From Climacteris rufus (Eukaryota; Chordata; Aves; Passeriformes; Climacteridae): DNA of 64,000 nt. Under the pieces are notes generated by a model. It was not told the DNA's origin, did no database searches, and was given only the letters and a program-made list of their open reading frames with translations. Of the stretch, positions 63,151 through 64,000 are shown in pieces; position 1 is the stretch's first letter; every line of letters begins with the position of its first letter. Where the stretch lies: positions 62,001 through 126,000 of the forward strand of contig VZRZ01004350.1 in assembly GCA_013398175.1 (NCBI GenBank). Direction: 5' to 3'. Position numbers and translations under genes: made by a program.

Positions 63151-64000
63151 ATTTCTTATAAATCAGTCTTTGATAAATCTTTAGTGCTGTAAGTACTAAA
63201 GGATTCTAAAGAATTAGAACAGAACCTTTAAGTTTATGTAAAAGACTACTAAGTCTATATCCAGTAAAGGATGCCTCTGCTCTAAACTGTGATCTGAAAA
63301 ACCAAGATGCCACCAGATTCTAGAGGTGCTTAACCTTTCTGTTTCATTTAAATGCCCCTTGAAACCATGCCATCAGACCTACACTACACTGAAGAGCTCT
63401 GCATCTAGCATACTCTGGTTTTAGAAACTGGGGATTTCTCTAAGTCTCCTAAAAGTCTTCACTCAGGAAGAATTTTCAGAAAAGGTCTGATAAGCCCAAA
63501 ACATGATTTCCTGATCAGTTATGCCTTTGGTGCTTCCCATAGCGTGTCCAACCTTACTTTCAGCCTTTCAGTGGTGTTAATCACAGCTTTCATCTGCATT
63601 CTCCACTTGTTTGGTACACACATATCTACCCCACCACTCACCCAGAGTAAAATTGTACCCTTGTACCATGGCCCAATATTCCAACAGATGTCCCAGTTAC
63701 GAACAGGTACTTTTTCAGTGCGTAGGTGTGTGCTACAAGATATGGAAGAGAGTATTTGCAGTTGGACCCTTACAGAAAAAGGCCTGCTCATACTACAGCA
63801 AATTTGTGATTTAACATACTACTGATTCATCTTTCTCAAGAACAAAGCTCCCTTGCAATTAGAGGCCCAGAGCATTTAGAGACTATGAATGCTAAAAGCA
63901 CTGTCATAATATGTCAAAAGTCATGTCACGGTGTTGCTGCAGATAAAAGGGACCTACAAGTGAAAGAAAACACTTGGGTATTGAGAATGGGATTCTGTGG
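63151..64000. other. Unique stretch to window end
   Basis: I see no assignable gene. Between 63.5 and 63.8 kb there are overlapping open frames on both strands (93 codons plus, 90 codons minus) in less AT-rich sequence. Neither resembles a protein I know and no good splice signals bound them. Confidence 0.5.

Noticed and set aside
63519..63825. Overlapping ~90-codon frames on both strands
   Set aside because: They overlap on opposite strands, resemble no known protein and have no splice signals; at most one could be real and neither is supported.

Overview
This window looks like nuclear DNA from a songbird (oscine passerine), and it is almost certainly intergenic or deep intronic. It is AT-rich with stops in all frames. 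I found no reading frame that I would call a gene, no tRNA or rRNA gene and no CRISPR or bacterial-type operon. The bird assignment rests on the repeats. Several CR1 LINE 3' ends carry the avian hallmark of an ATTCTATG-type octamer tail. One SINE is derived from tRNA-Ile, of the kind described in zebra finch (TguSINE1-like). Two ~1.05-1.1 kb LTRs belong to a family I recognise as common in passerine genomes.

Layout: 1-3.2 kb is unique sequence. 3.18-3.32 kb is the SINE. 3.63-3.94 kb is a 309-bp solo LTR on the minus strand with a perfect 6-bp target duplication. 3.9-14.8 kb is unique. 14.8-16.9 kb is the most repeat-dense block: a short CR1 tail, a ~1.05-kb ERVL-like LTR, then a truncated CR1 interrupted by 21 consecutive Gs. 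16.9-26.9 kb is unique apart from a small GGGATG minisatellite. 26.93-27.31 kb is a 375-bp CpG-rich solo LTR with a perfect 6-bp target duplication, probably the youngest insertion here. 27.3-51.7 kb is mostly unique, with a short CR1 fragment at 38 kb and a GGGGA repeat at 48.2 kb that holds the window's only ambiguous base. 51.75-52.46 kb is the longest CR1 copy. At 53.53-53.63 kb there is a long stem-loop that no recognised repeat explains. 58.64-59.75 kb is a 1,112-bp solo LTR with a perfect 5-bp target duplication. 63.03-63.15 kb is a CR1 tail in reverse orientation.

No genes act together here. The window is a record of retrotransposition: CR1 spread by target-primed reverse transcription, the SINE presumably used the CR1 machinery through its shared 3' end, and at least three LTR insertions were reduced to solo LTRs by LTR-LTR recombination. 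The best candidate for something undescribed is the 99-nt stem-loop at 53,532-53,630. It pairs 31 Watson-Crick plus 2 G-U over 38 positions, which would suit a microRNA precursor or an ancient palindromic repeat. I could run no database search, so family names are recognised from memory of the families and are not search results.
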